Below, in pieces: positions 8,869-16,347 of a DNA stretch of 64,000 nt (positions are counted from its first letter, which is position 1; every line of letters starts with the position of its first letter). The notes beneath the pieces are model-generated. The model was not told where the DNA came from. It saw only the letters and a program-made list of their open reading frames with translations, and made no database searches. A program made the position numbers and the translations under genes. Origin of the DNA: Paenibacillus oceani (GTDB lineage: Bacteria; Bacillota; Bacilli; Paenibacillales; NBRC-103111); the NCBI RefSeq assembly GCF_014705615.1, contig NZ_JACXJA010000046.1, positions 17,382 to 81,381 on the forward strand, given 5' to 3'.

Positions 8869-8913
8869 ATGCACATCCGTTGTTCCAGTCACAGCCATTC
8901 ATGCATGTCGTAA
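8869..8913 (+). CDS. possible 14-residue leader peptide
   Basis: ATG 8869 lies seven to eight bases after GGAGG and opens a frame of 14 codons (MHIRCSSHSHSCMS) ending in TAA. The matching leader at 22393-22449 also has GGAGG, an ATG in the same place, and shares SSHS in the same frame. It may be a regulatory leader peptide or simply part of a conserved RNA leader. No terminator structure is obvious right after it. Confidence 0.35.
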   Translation: MHIRCSSHSHSCMS

Positions 8914-8950
8914 TATCCATGTCTTAGTATCGTAAGATGTAAGTGCTAAA

Positions 8951-8964
8951 TGTAAGCGTTAACT
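8951..8964 (+). promoter_or_regulatory. catabolite response element (cre) candidate
   Basis: TGTAAGCGTTAACT fits the CcpA consensus TGWAANCGNTNWCA at all but the last position. It lies in the transcribed leader, where CcpA binding would act as a roadblock. The equivalent place in the 22.4 kb leader has TGTAAGCGCTAACT. Confidence 0.6.
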
Positions 8965-8975
8965 ATATGGACAGT

Positions 8976-9058
8976 ATCGCCAATTAAGGAATCGATAAAG
9001 CGGTACAGGGATACATGAGCGGCTATGAACCGGTCAGACTTCGGGCGATGGCAGCCGG
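8976..9058 (+). pseudogene. deletion scar: remnants of a solute-binding gene and a hydrolase gene
   Basis: Bases 8976-9023 match the 3' coding part of the solute-binding gene at 20986-22341 (reading IDKAVQGYMSG against IDKAIQEYMGG, with the preceding ATCGCCAA also shared). Directly joined to it, 9019-9055 matches an internal part of the hydrolase gene at 19830-20954 (MNRSDFGRWQ in both, DNA differing mainly at third positions). In the intact operon these two pieces are several hundred bases apart. The join falls in a shared GCGGC, as expected for a microhomology deletion. Confidence 0.75.
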
Positions 9059-9084
9059 CTTATTATTTAAAAGGGGGGATTAAG

Positions 9085-10659
9085 ATGAAATCAAAATTCA
9101 TCTTGATTTTAATGTTCATTGCAGTTTTTGCAAGTGCTTGCAGCAGTAATAACGGTAAAGCACTGTTGGTGGGAACCGGAAATAATGAGACGTTCACAGA
9201 AACATTTCGGTATTTTTGGATTCAAAATGTGAACGGAATTCAGTCATATATTAATCGGGGATTGATCAAACTGGATCCGGACATGAAAAATGTTCATCCG
9301 GCACTGGCCGAATCGTACGACGTTTCAAATGATGGACTGACCTATACGTTTACACTGCATGACGGATTGAAGTGGCACGACGGCAAGGAGTTGACCGCAG
9401 AGGATGTCAAGTGGAGTATGGAAACAGCTATAAAGGTAGAAATGGTGGTTGATTCTGAATTCGGTTTGAATGCCATTAAAGGGTATGAATCCTTCAAGAC
9501 AGGAAAAGCGGGTGAATTGGAAGGGGTTGTATATAACGGAAGGACAATCACAATTAAACTTGGAGATTTAAACGTCGCCTTCCTGCAAAAAATTGCCGCC
9601 TTCGAAATTCTTCCCAAGCATATCCTAGAGGATGCCAATCTGGCAAAATTCCAGCAGGACCCGTACTGGCTTCACCCAATCGGAAACGGCCCGTACAAGA
9701 TAAAGGAAGTGAGATTCGGTGAATACGCCCTGCTTGAGGCTTTCGAGGGATTTGTCGGCCCGCAACCGAAGATTAAGGAAGTCATTTATCAGCAAATTCC
9801 GAAAAGCCAAATCTTCCCGAAAATTCAAGCCGGCGAACTTGACTACATTGGCGGGTTAAAGAGTAGTGTCGAATCGGTGGAAGAAATTGACGCGCTGCCG
9901 GACTATAAAGCTTTCGTTGTTCCGCAAATATTCAATAAGTTCTTTACGGTGAACCTCAAGGGAAGCAAAAGGGTCCAGGATATCAAAGTTCGGCAGGCGT
10001 TCATTCATGCGCTGGATCGAAAAGCAATTATTAATGAAACGTTGGAAGGTAAAGCGCAAATTATGAATAGTCTCATCCCTCCGGAATTCGAGGAGCATAA
10101 CAGCTCAATAAAAACGTACGATTACAATCCTGAGCGTACGAAACAGCTGTTGAAGGAAGCCGGGTTTGATTTCAACAAACCGATCACCATCGCATATTAC
10201 TCCGATGACCAGGCTTCGGTCGACCTATTGAACACCGTGGCGTATTATCTCGGCGAAGTAGGCGTTCAGACAGAAATCAAGCTGTTGACCGGTGACCTTC
10301 TGCAATTGATCTATTATGCACCGGAATATGATTTTTTGTTGGCCGCTTACTCTGGTGCCGATCCTTTCGGGGTACTCGAGAGCGTATCGGGGAACAGTCT
10401 AATGTACAAGACGATCTGGGAGGGCTTCGAGGGCATCGAAACCGAGCTGCAGCAGTTAAGGAAGACGCTGCATATGGATGAGCGGGTTGCGCTGATCAAG
10501 AAAATTGACAGAATCCACTCGGAACGACTGTATCAGCTTCCCTTGTTTCATGAGAATGTGTATAACATCGTGAATGTTAGCCGATTAAAAACAGCGGGGA
10601 TATATGGTAATGAATGGTATAATTATGAAAAGAAATTAGAGGAATGGGAACTGAAATGA
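9085..10659 (+). CDS. oligopeptide/dipeptide ABC transporter substrate-binding lipoprotein (family 5)
   Basis: ATG 9085 follows a GGGGGG ribosome site; the open frame upstream to 9025 only runs through the scar. The product has about 524 residues, a lipoprotein signal with lipobox ending FASAC, and the SBP_bac_5 fold (ESYDVSNDGLTYTFTLHDGLKWHDG is the classic early motif, here in two parts). It should capture peptides or other solutes outside the cell and deliver them to the permease pair encoded downstream. It heads a plus-strand operon of six genes driven by the promoter at 8735. Ligand cannot be read from sequence; family 5 also binds nickel and glycosides. Confidence 0.93.
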   Translation: MKSKFILILMFIAVFASACSSNNGKALLVGTGNNETFTETFRYFWIQNVNGIQSYINRGLIKLDPDMKNVHPALAESYDVSNDGLTYTFTLHDGLKWHDGKELTAEDVKWSMETAIKVEMVVDSEFGLNAIKGYESFKTGKAGELEGVVYNGRTITIKLGDLNVAFLQKIAAFEILPKHILEDANLAKFQQDPYWLHPIGNGPYKIKEVRFGEYALLEAFEGFVGPQPKIKEVIYQQIPKSQIFPKIQAGELDYIGGLKSSVESVEEIDALPDYKAFVVPQIFNKFFTVNLKGSKRVQDIKVRQAFIHALDRKAIINETLEGKAQIMNSLIPPEFEEHNSSIKTYDYNPERTKQLLKEAGFDFNKPITIAYYSDDQASVDLLNTVAYYLGEVGVQTEIKLLTGDLLQLIYYAPEYDFLLAAYSGADPFGVLESVSGNSLMYKTIWEGFEGIETELQQLRKTLHMDERVALIKKIDRIHSERLYQLPLFHENVYNIVNVSRLKTAGIYGNEWYNYEKKLEEWELK

Positions 10660-10705
10660 TTGAAGTACTGGCTGAAATGTATGGTCATGAGAGGAGTCGA
10701 GCGTA

Positions 10706-11911
10706 GTGATTCAATCGTGGGTTGAACTGGAGCCCTATACTGGTCTTAAAGCTGCGGGCATGCTGCAAGATGAAGCTCAACGAACGGCCTATGTCTGCAA
10801 TTGGGAGCAATTAAAACGTAATTATGGTGATAATGTCGATTTTCAGCTGCTGCACAAACAAGTAATGTTACGCCGCGAGACGGTTGACTTTTTGTATCAG
10901 CAATTCACGCCGACTCAAACATGCTTTCAAGTCGGAACGAGACCATATCTCGAGCAAATCGTGAGCGAAATAACAGACGGCTGCGGCTCAGACGGTCAGA
11001 AGGCGTTCGCATTGATGCGTTTTACGCGTAGTTTGTATCAGAAAAATGCTGGCTTGCAGTTGTTCTACGGAGGGACGGAGGAGGAGCTCATCAAAAAGGG
11101 TGAGCAACTCTGCGAATGTCTTGGCCGATTATACGTAGCCCTGTGTGAAATCGCCGGAATTCCGGGAAGAATATTGATGCATGTCATTGGTGGTCATATC
11201 GTGGCGGAGGTGTATATCGAGGGCAAGTGGGCGTACATGGATCCTCGCATCGGTTTTCATTGCCGATGGCCGGACGGCAGCCTGACAACTGCATGGGAAA
11301 TCTGGCATCATCCGGAGCTCTTCGATATGCAGGATGATACCGTGAAAGATGAACTTTCCGCCAGATGGACCTGGGAGGACAGAGTTCGATCGAATCGGGC
11401 CCGACTGTTTCATCCGCGAGAAATCATAGTGGTCACCAATTATTCATTATCGGATGCACGATCGTACAACTACAACTGGTTGACCAGTATCGATCTGGCC
11501 AGGAATGGTTTTACAGCGGCCAATCGGAAATACCGGACAGCTGCGGCAAAGGTATTTGGCCTGACGGATTTGGTAGACAAACCGAGTTTTATTCTTTCCA
11601 TTAAGGAAGGTCAAGTCGTGCACGGCAGCATTTCGATCATCGCAACGCCGAAGAACTTTACTGTTCCGCCTGTGGAGGTTGACTTTTATATCGACGGACA
11701 GCTCGTATATTCCAACCCCGGAATGATACCGATCGGAGAATTGCACAATTACGTTGAAGGAGGCGTTCGCACGTATACCTGTTTTGGTGCAGGTGAAATG
11801 TGGGATACGACAACTGTGGAGAACGGTTCGCACACGATAACGGTTTGCACACAAGAAGCGGATATCGGACTGATCTCGGTCGATGTCCACGTTGACGTAC
11901 ACAACAGCTGA
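10706..11911 (+). CDS. transglutaminase-like domain protein
   Basis: The 401-residue protein starts at GTG 10706 behind GAGGAG. Residues about 95-185 look like a transglutaminase-like core: Cys in GEQLCECLG (136 or 138), His164 in GGHIVAEVY, and Asp179 in WAYMDPRIG form the expected Cys-His-Asp triad with the usual spacing. The C-terminal 120 residues resemble a beta-sandwich (VDFYIDGQLVYSNPG). There is no signal peptide, so it is probably cytoplasmic and may act as a protease or amidase on imported peptides or glycopeptides. Placing it between the binding protein and permease genes is unusual. Confidence 0.8.
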   Translation: MIQSWVELEPYTGLKAAGMLQDEAQRTAYVCNWEQLKRNYGDNVDFQLLHKQVMLRRETVDFLYQQFTPTQTCFQVGTRPYLEQIVSEITDGCGSDGQKAFALMRFTRSLYQKNAGLQLFYGGTEEELIKKGEQLCECLGRLYVALCEIAGIPGRILMHVIGGHIVAEVYIEGKWAYMDPRIGFHCRWPDGSLTTAWEIWHHPELFDMQDDTVKDELSARWTWEDRVRSNRARLFHPREIIVVTNYSLSDARSYNYNWLTSIDLARNGFTAANRKYRTAAAKVFGLTDLVDKPSFILSIKEGQVVHGSISIIATPKNFTVPPVEVDFYIDGQLVYSNPGMIPIGELHNYVEGGVRTYTCFGAGEMWDTTTVENGSHTITVCTQEADIGLISVDVHVDVHNS

Positions 11912-11937
11912 ACAGCATGAAAGGAGGCTGAGATCAA

Positions 11938-12891
11938 ATGCTTGCATACTTTGGGAAACGGTTGCTGACTGTAGTGCCTATGCTGATCGTCATTAGCATT
12001 GTTGTATTTGCCGGGCTGCAGCTTGCACCGGGAGATCCTCTTACGCATCTGATTGATCCGACGAAGATGGACGGCAGCGTGGATTACGACAAACTTCGGG
12101 AGGAGATGGGGCTGAACGATCCACTGTATATGCAATATCTTTCCTGGGCGGGCGCCTTTATAAAGGGGGATTGGGGCTACAGTCTTGTGAATGGCGCGAA
12201 GATCTCGGGCGTGATTTTGCGCAGGCTTCCTGCGACTTTAGAGTTGGCCGGAGCCGCATTGATTATTTCATCTTTCATGGGGATTGTGCTAGGACTCCTT
12301 TCTTCTATCAAGCCTAACTCTTCTCTCGATTATTTCAATCAAGGTGTCGGAGTTGCAGGCGTATCGATTCCGGACTTTTTTTTGGGAATTTGCTCGATAC
12401 AGATTTTTTCTGTTTATTTGGACTGGTTTCCTGTAGGTGGACGAATGCCGTACGGTTCGAGCGCCCTGTTCAGCCGGTTGGAGCATTTGTTTTTGCCGGC
12501 TGTCATTCTGGGCTTCTCATTGACCGCTGCAGTGATGAGGTTTACGCGCGGCTCCATGCTGGATGTGTTGAACAAGGATTACATCAAGACAGCCAGGAGC
12601 AAGGGCGTACCGGAATGGCGCGTCTACATCAAGCATGCACTCCGAAATGCCATGATGCCTGTTGTGTTGATTCTCTTGTTCCGACTGTCCTTTCTCGTTG
12701 GGGGGGCAATCGTTGTCGAACGAGTGTTCAACTGGCCCGGGATGGGGAGCATGATTCTGGATGCGGTGTCTGGCAATGACTATCCCGTTATTATGGTCAC
12801 AACCATGCTGGTGGCATATGTCATTCTTCTGGCCAGCCTGCTTGTCGATTTGATTACTGCGCTGCTGGATCCAAGAGTGAGGTTTGAATAA
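11938..12891 (+). CDS. oligopeptide/dipeptide ABC transporter permease (DppB/OppB type)
   Basis: This 317-residue membrane protein has the N-terminal anchor helix followed by PMLIVISIVVFAG-type segments, six predicted membrane spans, and the cytoplasmic EAA loop (YIKTARSKGVPEWRVYIKHA, the typical B-subunit sequence). It pairs with the next gene to form the membrane channel. ATG 11938 lies behind GGAGG in the gap after the transglutaminase-like gene. Confidence 0.95.
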   Translation: MLAYFGKRLLTVVPMLIVISIVVFAGLQLAPGDPLTHLIDPTKMDGSVDYDKLREEMGLNDPLYMQYLSWAGAFIKGDWGYSLVNGAKISGVILRRLPATLELAGAALIISSFMGIVLGLLSSIKPNSSLDYFNQGVGVAGVSIPDFFLGICSIQIFSVYLDWFPVGGRMPYGSSALFSRLEHLFLPAVILGFSLTAAVMRFTRGSMLDVLNKDYIKTARSKGVPEWRVYIKHALRNAMMPVVLILLFRLSFLVGGAIVVERVFNWPGMGSMILDAVSGNDYPVIMVTTMLVAYVILLASLLVDLITALLDPRVRFE

Positions 12892-12914
12892 TTGATTATA
12901 GCGAGGTTAAGCTC

Positions 12915-13775
12915 ATGTCAACAGTTACGCTCAGGCTTGGTTTGCTACGTAAGCAATGGTCGAACTTGAAACGGAATCGATTGGCTGTGTTCGGACTGTT
13001 TCTTATTTTGTTTTTAGGACTGTCCACCCTTCTTGCTGATTTGTTGACTTCTTACGATCCGAACGGTGTCGATCTGAAAAATCGCGTACAACCTCCATCG
13101 AGCGAGCATATTTTCGGAACGGATAAGCTGGGTCGCGATGTATTCTCACGAATACTGTATGGCGGGAGGCTCTCGATTATGATCGGACTGAGCGGTGCAT
13201 TGGGAGCCGCATTGATCGGCGTCGTATTGGGAAGCCTCGGCGGTTATTTTGGAGGCTGGATTGACCGTGTTTTTTTGCGTACGTCCGAGACAATAATGTC
13301 TTTCCCCGCCCTGGTTCTGATCATGGTGTTTATCGCATTGTTCGGGAGCAATATAATCAATCTCATCATTGTGTTTTCGGTGACGGGCTGGGTAAGTGAA
13401 TATCGATTGGTCAGAGGCAGGTTCCTGTCCCTGAAGAACGAATATTTCGTTGAGGCTTGCCGAGCATTCGGAATGAGCAATGTAAGGATCATTTTCAGTC
13501 ATATTTTGCCGAACGCCCTCACTCCAGTCATCGTGTCCATAACGCTGTCTACGGCTCTGTATATACTGACCGAGGCCGGTCTTGGTTATCTCGGTCTGGG
13601 GGTTCCCCCGACGACTCCAACGTGGGGGAATATATTGAACGCGGCCCAATCGATTGATGTCGTGCAGGAATATTGGTGGCTTTGGTTAGTTCCAGGCACA
13701 GCTATTTCCTTGTTTGTGTTAGGCATCCATACATTCGGCGATGGTCTCAGGGATTTGATCGATCCGAGCAGGTAA
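12915..13775 (+). CDS. oligopeptide/dipeptide ABC transporter permease (DppC/OppC type)
   Basis: This 286-residue membrane protein carries the C-subunit hallmarks: an N-terminal helix after NRLAVFGLFLI, the HIFGTDKLGRDVFSRILYG motif, and the EAA loop YFVEACRAFGMSNVRIIFSH. It starts 23 bp after the B permease gene behind a GAGG site. With the B subunit it should form the translocation path. Confidence 0.95.
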   Translation: MSTVTLRLGLLRKQWSNLKRNRLAVFGLFLILFLGLSTLLADLLTSYDPNGVDLKNRVQPPSSEHIFGTDKLGRDVFSRILYGGRLSIMIGLSGALGAALIGVVLGSLGGYFGGWIDRVFLRTSETIMSFPALVLIMVFIALFGSNIINLIIVFSVTGWVSEYRLVRGRFLSLKNEYFVEACRAFGMSNVRIIFSHILPNALTPVIVSITLSTALYILTEAGLGYLGLGVPPTTPTWGNILNAAQSIDVVQEYWWLWLVPGTAISLFVLGIHTFGDGLRDLIDPSR

Positions 13776-13823
13776 CCTTATGAACAACGACATCTAAGAC
13801 AAATTGATAGGAGGGGAACGAAA

Positions 13824-14831
13824 GTGGATGACCAAACCCTATTAAAAGTTGAGAACCTTGAAACCCGGTTTATATCGGGAGAAACTATCATCCGGGCTGT
13901 CAATGATGTATCGTTCACGGTGAAAAAGGGAAAAACGATCGGACTGGTTGGGGAAAGTGGAAGCGGGAAAAGCGTAACCGTGCACTCCATTACACAGTTA
14001 CTCCCTCCCCTAGGGAAAATTACAGGCGGGAGGATTACGTATATAAAAGACGGCAAAGAAATCGTTTTGAACAAGATTCAAAAAAACGGCAAAACGATGC
14101 GCTCCATTCGTGGCAAAGAAATCGGGATGATCTTCCAGGATCCGAATACGTCGCTGAATCCGGTGTATACGATAGGGAATCAAGTTATGGAAAATATTAT
14201 TCATCATGAGAAGGTGACGAAAAAACAGGCAGCCGAAAAGGCACTGCATATACTGAATTCGCTCGGCATCCCGAATGTGCGTTCGAGAATACATGAATAT
14301 CCACACCAGTTCAGCGGTGGAATGAAGCAGAGGGTCGGCATCGCGATGTCCATGGTCGGCAATCCGAAAATTTTGATCGCGGACGAACCGACAACGGCCC
14401 TCGACGTGACGATCCAACTGCAGATCCTTGAACTGATGAAGAATATACAGGGCGAGTACGGCACCTCAATTATCTTTATTACGCACAATCTGGGAATTGT
14501 CGCTCATATGGCCGATGAAATTGGGGTGATGTATATGGGCAGAATCGTTGAATACGGTTTCACACGGCAGGTACTGACCTCTCCGAAGCATCCGTATACC
14601 GAGGCGCTGCTGCAATCCGTTCCTTATGTGGGAATGAACAAGCAAGCTCGCTTGAAAACGATTAAAGGAAATACGCCTGACCCGGCAGCATTGCCCGAAG
14701 GCTGTACGTTTGCGCCGAGATGTGAATATGCAACCGAGGCTTGCAACGTGTATCCGGACGAGTTCCATCTTGGCGGTGGCCACAAAGTCAGCTGTTGGCT
14801 GCATAAAGAGAGAGAGGAGCAACTTGGATAA
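13824..14831 (+). CDS. oligopeptide/dipeptide ABC transporter ATPase (DppD/OppD type)
   Basis: This 335-residue ATPase has Walker A GESGSGKS, the signature QFSGGMKQR, Walker [13 protein letters not shown] and the switch His in FITHN. The C-terminal oligopeptide-transporter extension with clustered cysteines ([15 protein letters not shown]) is a mark of OppD/DppD proteins and can hold an iron-sulfur cluster. The start is GTG 13824, seven bases after GGAGGGG. It powers the DppBC-type channel together with the next gene. Confidence 0.95.
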   Translation: MDDQTLLKVENLETRFISGETIIRAVNDVSFTVKKGKTIGLVGESGSGKSVTVHSITQLLPPLGKITGGRITYIKDGKEIVLNKIQKNGKTMRSIRGKEIGMIFQDPNTSLNPVYTIGNQVMENIIHHEKVTKKQAAEKALHILNSLGIPNVRSRIHEYPHQFSGGMKQRVGIAMSMVGNPKILIADEPTTALDVTIQLQILELMKNIQGEYGTSIIFITHNLGIVAHMADEIGVMYMGRIVEYGFTRQVLTSPKHPYTEALLQSVPYVGMNKQARLKTIKGNTPDPAALPEGCTFAPRCEYATEACNVYPDEFHLGGGHKVSCWLHKEREEQLG

Positions 14832-14832
14832 G

Positions 14833-15822
14833 ATGAACAATGAGATAAAGCTGGAAGTGAAGAATCTGACCAAATATTATCCTGTAGTGAAGGGCGCCTT
14901 CAAAAAGGTTGTCGGTCACGTGAAAGCTGTGGATGATGTCAGCTTCTCGGTCAGGCAGGGAGAGACTTTCGGAATCGTAGGTGAAAGTGGGTGCGGCAAA
15001 ACGAGTTTGGGCAAATGTTTAGTCAGGTTGCAAGAGACCAGCTCTGGAGAATTGGTTTTCCATGACCAGGATGCCGGTGAGATGAATTTGCTGAAGTTAA
15101 CCAAAGCCCAGTCTTTTCGAATGCGAAAAAAAATACAAATTGTATTTCAGGATCCTTATTCATCCTTGAATCCGTTGAAAACAGTTTATACTTCCTTCGA
15201 TGAACCGTTAAAAATCCATCACATGGGCGATAAAAAAAAAAGAATGGAAATCATCGCCGAGATGTTCAGGCTCATCAATCTTAATCCCGATTTTATGCAC
15301 CGGTATCCCCATGAGTTTTCAGGTGGACAGCGGCAGCGCATTTGCATAGCCAGAGCTCTTTGCGTTCAGCCGGATATCGTAGTATGCGACGAGCCTGTTT
15401 CAGCTTTGGATGTATCTGTGCAGGCCCAAATTCTGAACTTGTTGAAGGATCTGCAGAAGAGTAGAAGATTGACATATATTTTTATATCCCATGATCTCAG
15501 CGTAGTGGAATATATGAGTGATCAAATAGCCGTCATGTACTTAGGTCAAATCGTTGAGCTCGCAAATGCGAAGCACTTGTATGAAACATGCAAACACCCG
15601 TATACCAAAGCGCTGATCTCCGCAATACCGGCCATTGATTATGATAAGAAGCCGTTACGGAATCTGGTGGAGGGAGAACTCCCGAATCCGGCCAATCCTC
15701 CTGCCGGCTGCAATTTCCATACGCGATGTCCTCTGGCTGATGAACGTTGCAGATCAGAAGAACCTAAGCTAAGGAAAATCGGAGATCTGGAGCATCATTT
15801 CGTTGCTTGTCACCTTGCCTGA
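14833..15822 (+). CDS. oligopeptide/dipeptide ABC transporter ATPase (DppF/OppF type)
   Basis: The protein of 329 residues has Walker A GESGCGKTS, signature EFSGGQRQR, Walker B IVVCDEPVSALD, switch FISHD and the C-terminal cysteine region GCNFHTRCPLADERC. The frame is open far upstream, but the ATG at 14833 just after the stop of the D gene is the likely start; a TTG at 14824 overlapping that stop and closer to GAGGAG is an alternative. It is the last gene of the operon, ahead of a strong terminator. Confidence 0.94.
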   Translation: MNNEIKLEVKNLTKYYPVVKGAFKKVVGHVKAVDDVSFSVRQGETFGIVGESGCGKTSLGKCLVRLQETSSGELVFHDQDAGEMNLLKLTKAQSFRMRKKIQIVFQDPYSSLNPLKTVYTSFDEPLKIHHMGDKKKRMEIIAEMFRLINLNPDFMHRYPHEFSGGQRQRICIARALCVQPDIVVCDEPVSALDVSVQAQILNLLKDLQKSRRLTYIFISHDLSVVEYMSDQIAVMYLGQIVELANAKHLYETCKHPYTKALISAIPAIDYDKKPLRNLVEGELPNPANPPAGCNFHTRCPLADERCRSEEPKLRKIGDLEHHFVACHLA

Positions 15823-15855
15823 GGCGTTTTTAACCGCACGAATTATACGAACAAA

Positions 15856-15894
15856 CACCCACCTTGGACCGGTGAACCTTGGGGTGGGTTTTTA
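15856..15894 (+). terminator. rho-independent terminator of the peptide-transport operon
   Basis: ACCCACC (15857-15863) pairs with GGTGGGT (15883-15889) and is followed by a T run. Confidence 0.8.
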
Positions 15895-15909
15895 CTTTCT
15901 CTTGTAGTT

Positions 15910-16347
15910 AATCGCGATGTATGTATATACACCTCACGCCATGTCCGGTTCGTCATCCAGAGCGCGATTGGCCACCAGGGCAAACAAAATGCTTTCGACA
16001 AGCGCTGTAAATTTGCGGTCAGCGATTCAGTGCCCGCGTCAACCTTCAACTTATTCCAAGACGCATCCAGTAGCCAAACGTCGCCGATCGACTTGCTACT
16101 GATGACAACAGGCACGCCCAAAAGCCGCGCAATGCTCAGGGTAAGAGGGCTCCAACTTTCGAATCCGGGGTTACCGCCAAACTTGGCAAGAAAAAGCCGC
16201 TCGATTCCCGACAGAGAAACCGAACGGCAATACATTTCTGTTAAAGATCCTTACGTTCATCTACAAAATAATAGCCAACACTGCCAGCAGCGACCACACT
16301 CGGATATCAGGATATCATTGGCGGCAGGAAAAACATCAACGCCCTAG
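15910..16347 (-). pseudogene. degenerate coding remnant, possibly of a glycosyltransferase
   Basis: No intact gene fits this gap. On the minus strand, 15843-16235 is open for 130 codons and contains stretches such as SIARLLGVPVVISSKSIGDV and SLTANLQRLSKAF that look like the C-terminal part of GT4-type glycosyltransferases. The frame then runs through the terminator hairpin, which argues against a working gene. Upstream, another frame reads VDVFPAANDILIS before a stop. I see this as frame-shifted decay; the family guess is weak. Confidence 0.25.

Noticed and set aside
14010..14417. Minus-strand frames over the ABC ATPase genes
   Set aside because: Antisense shadows of strongly conserved ATPase coding sequence.
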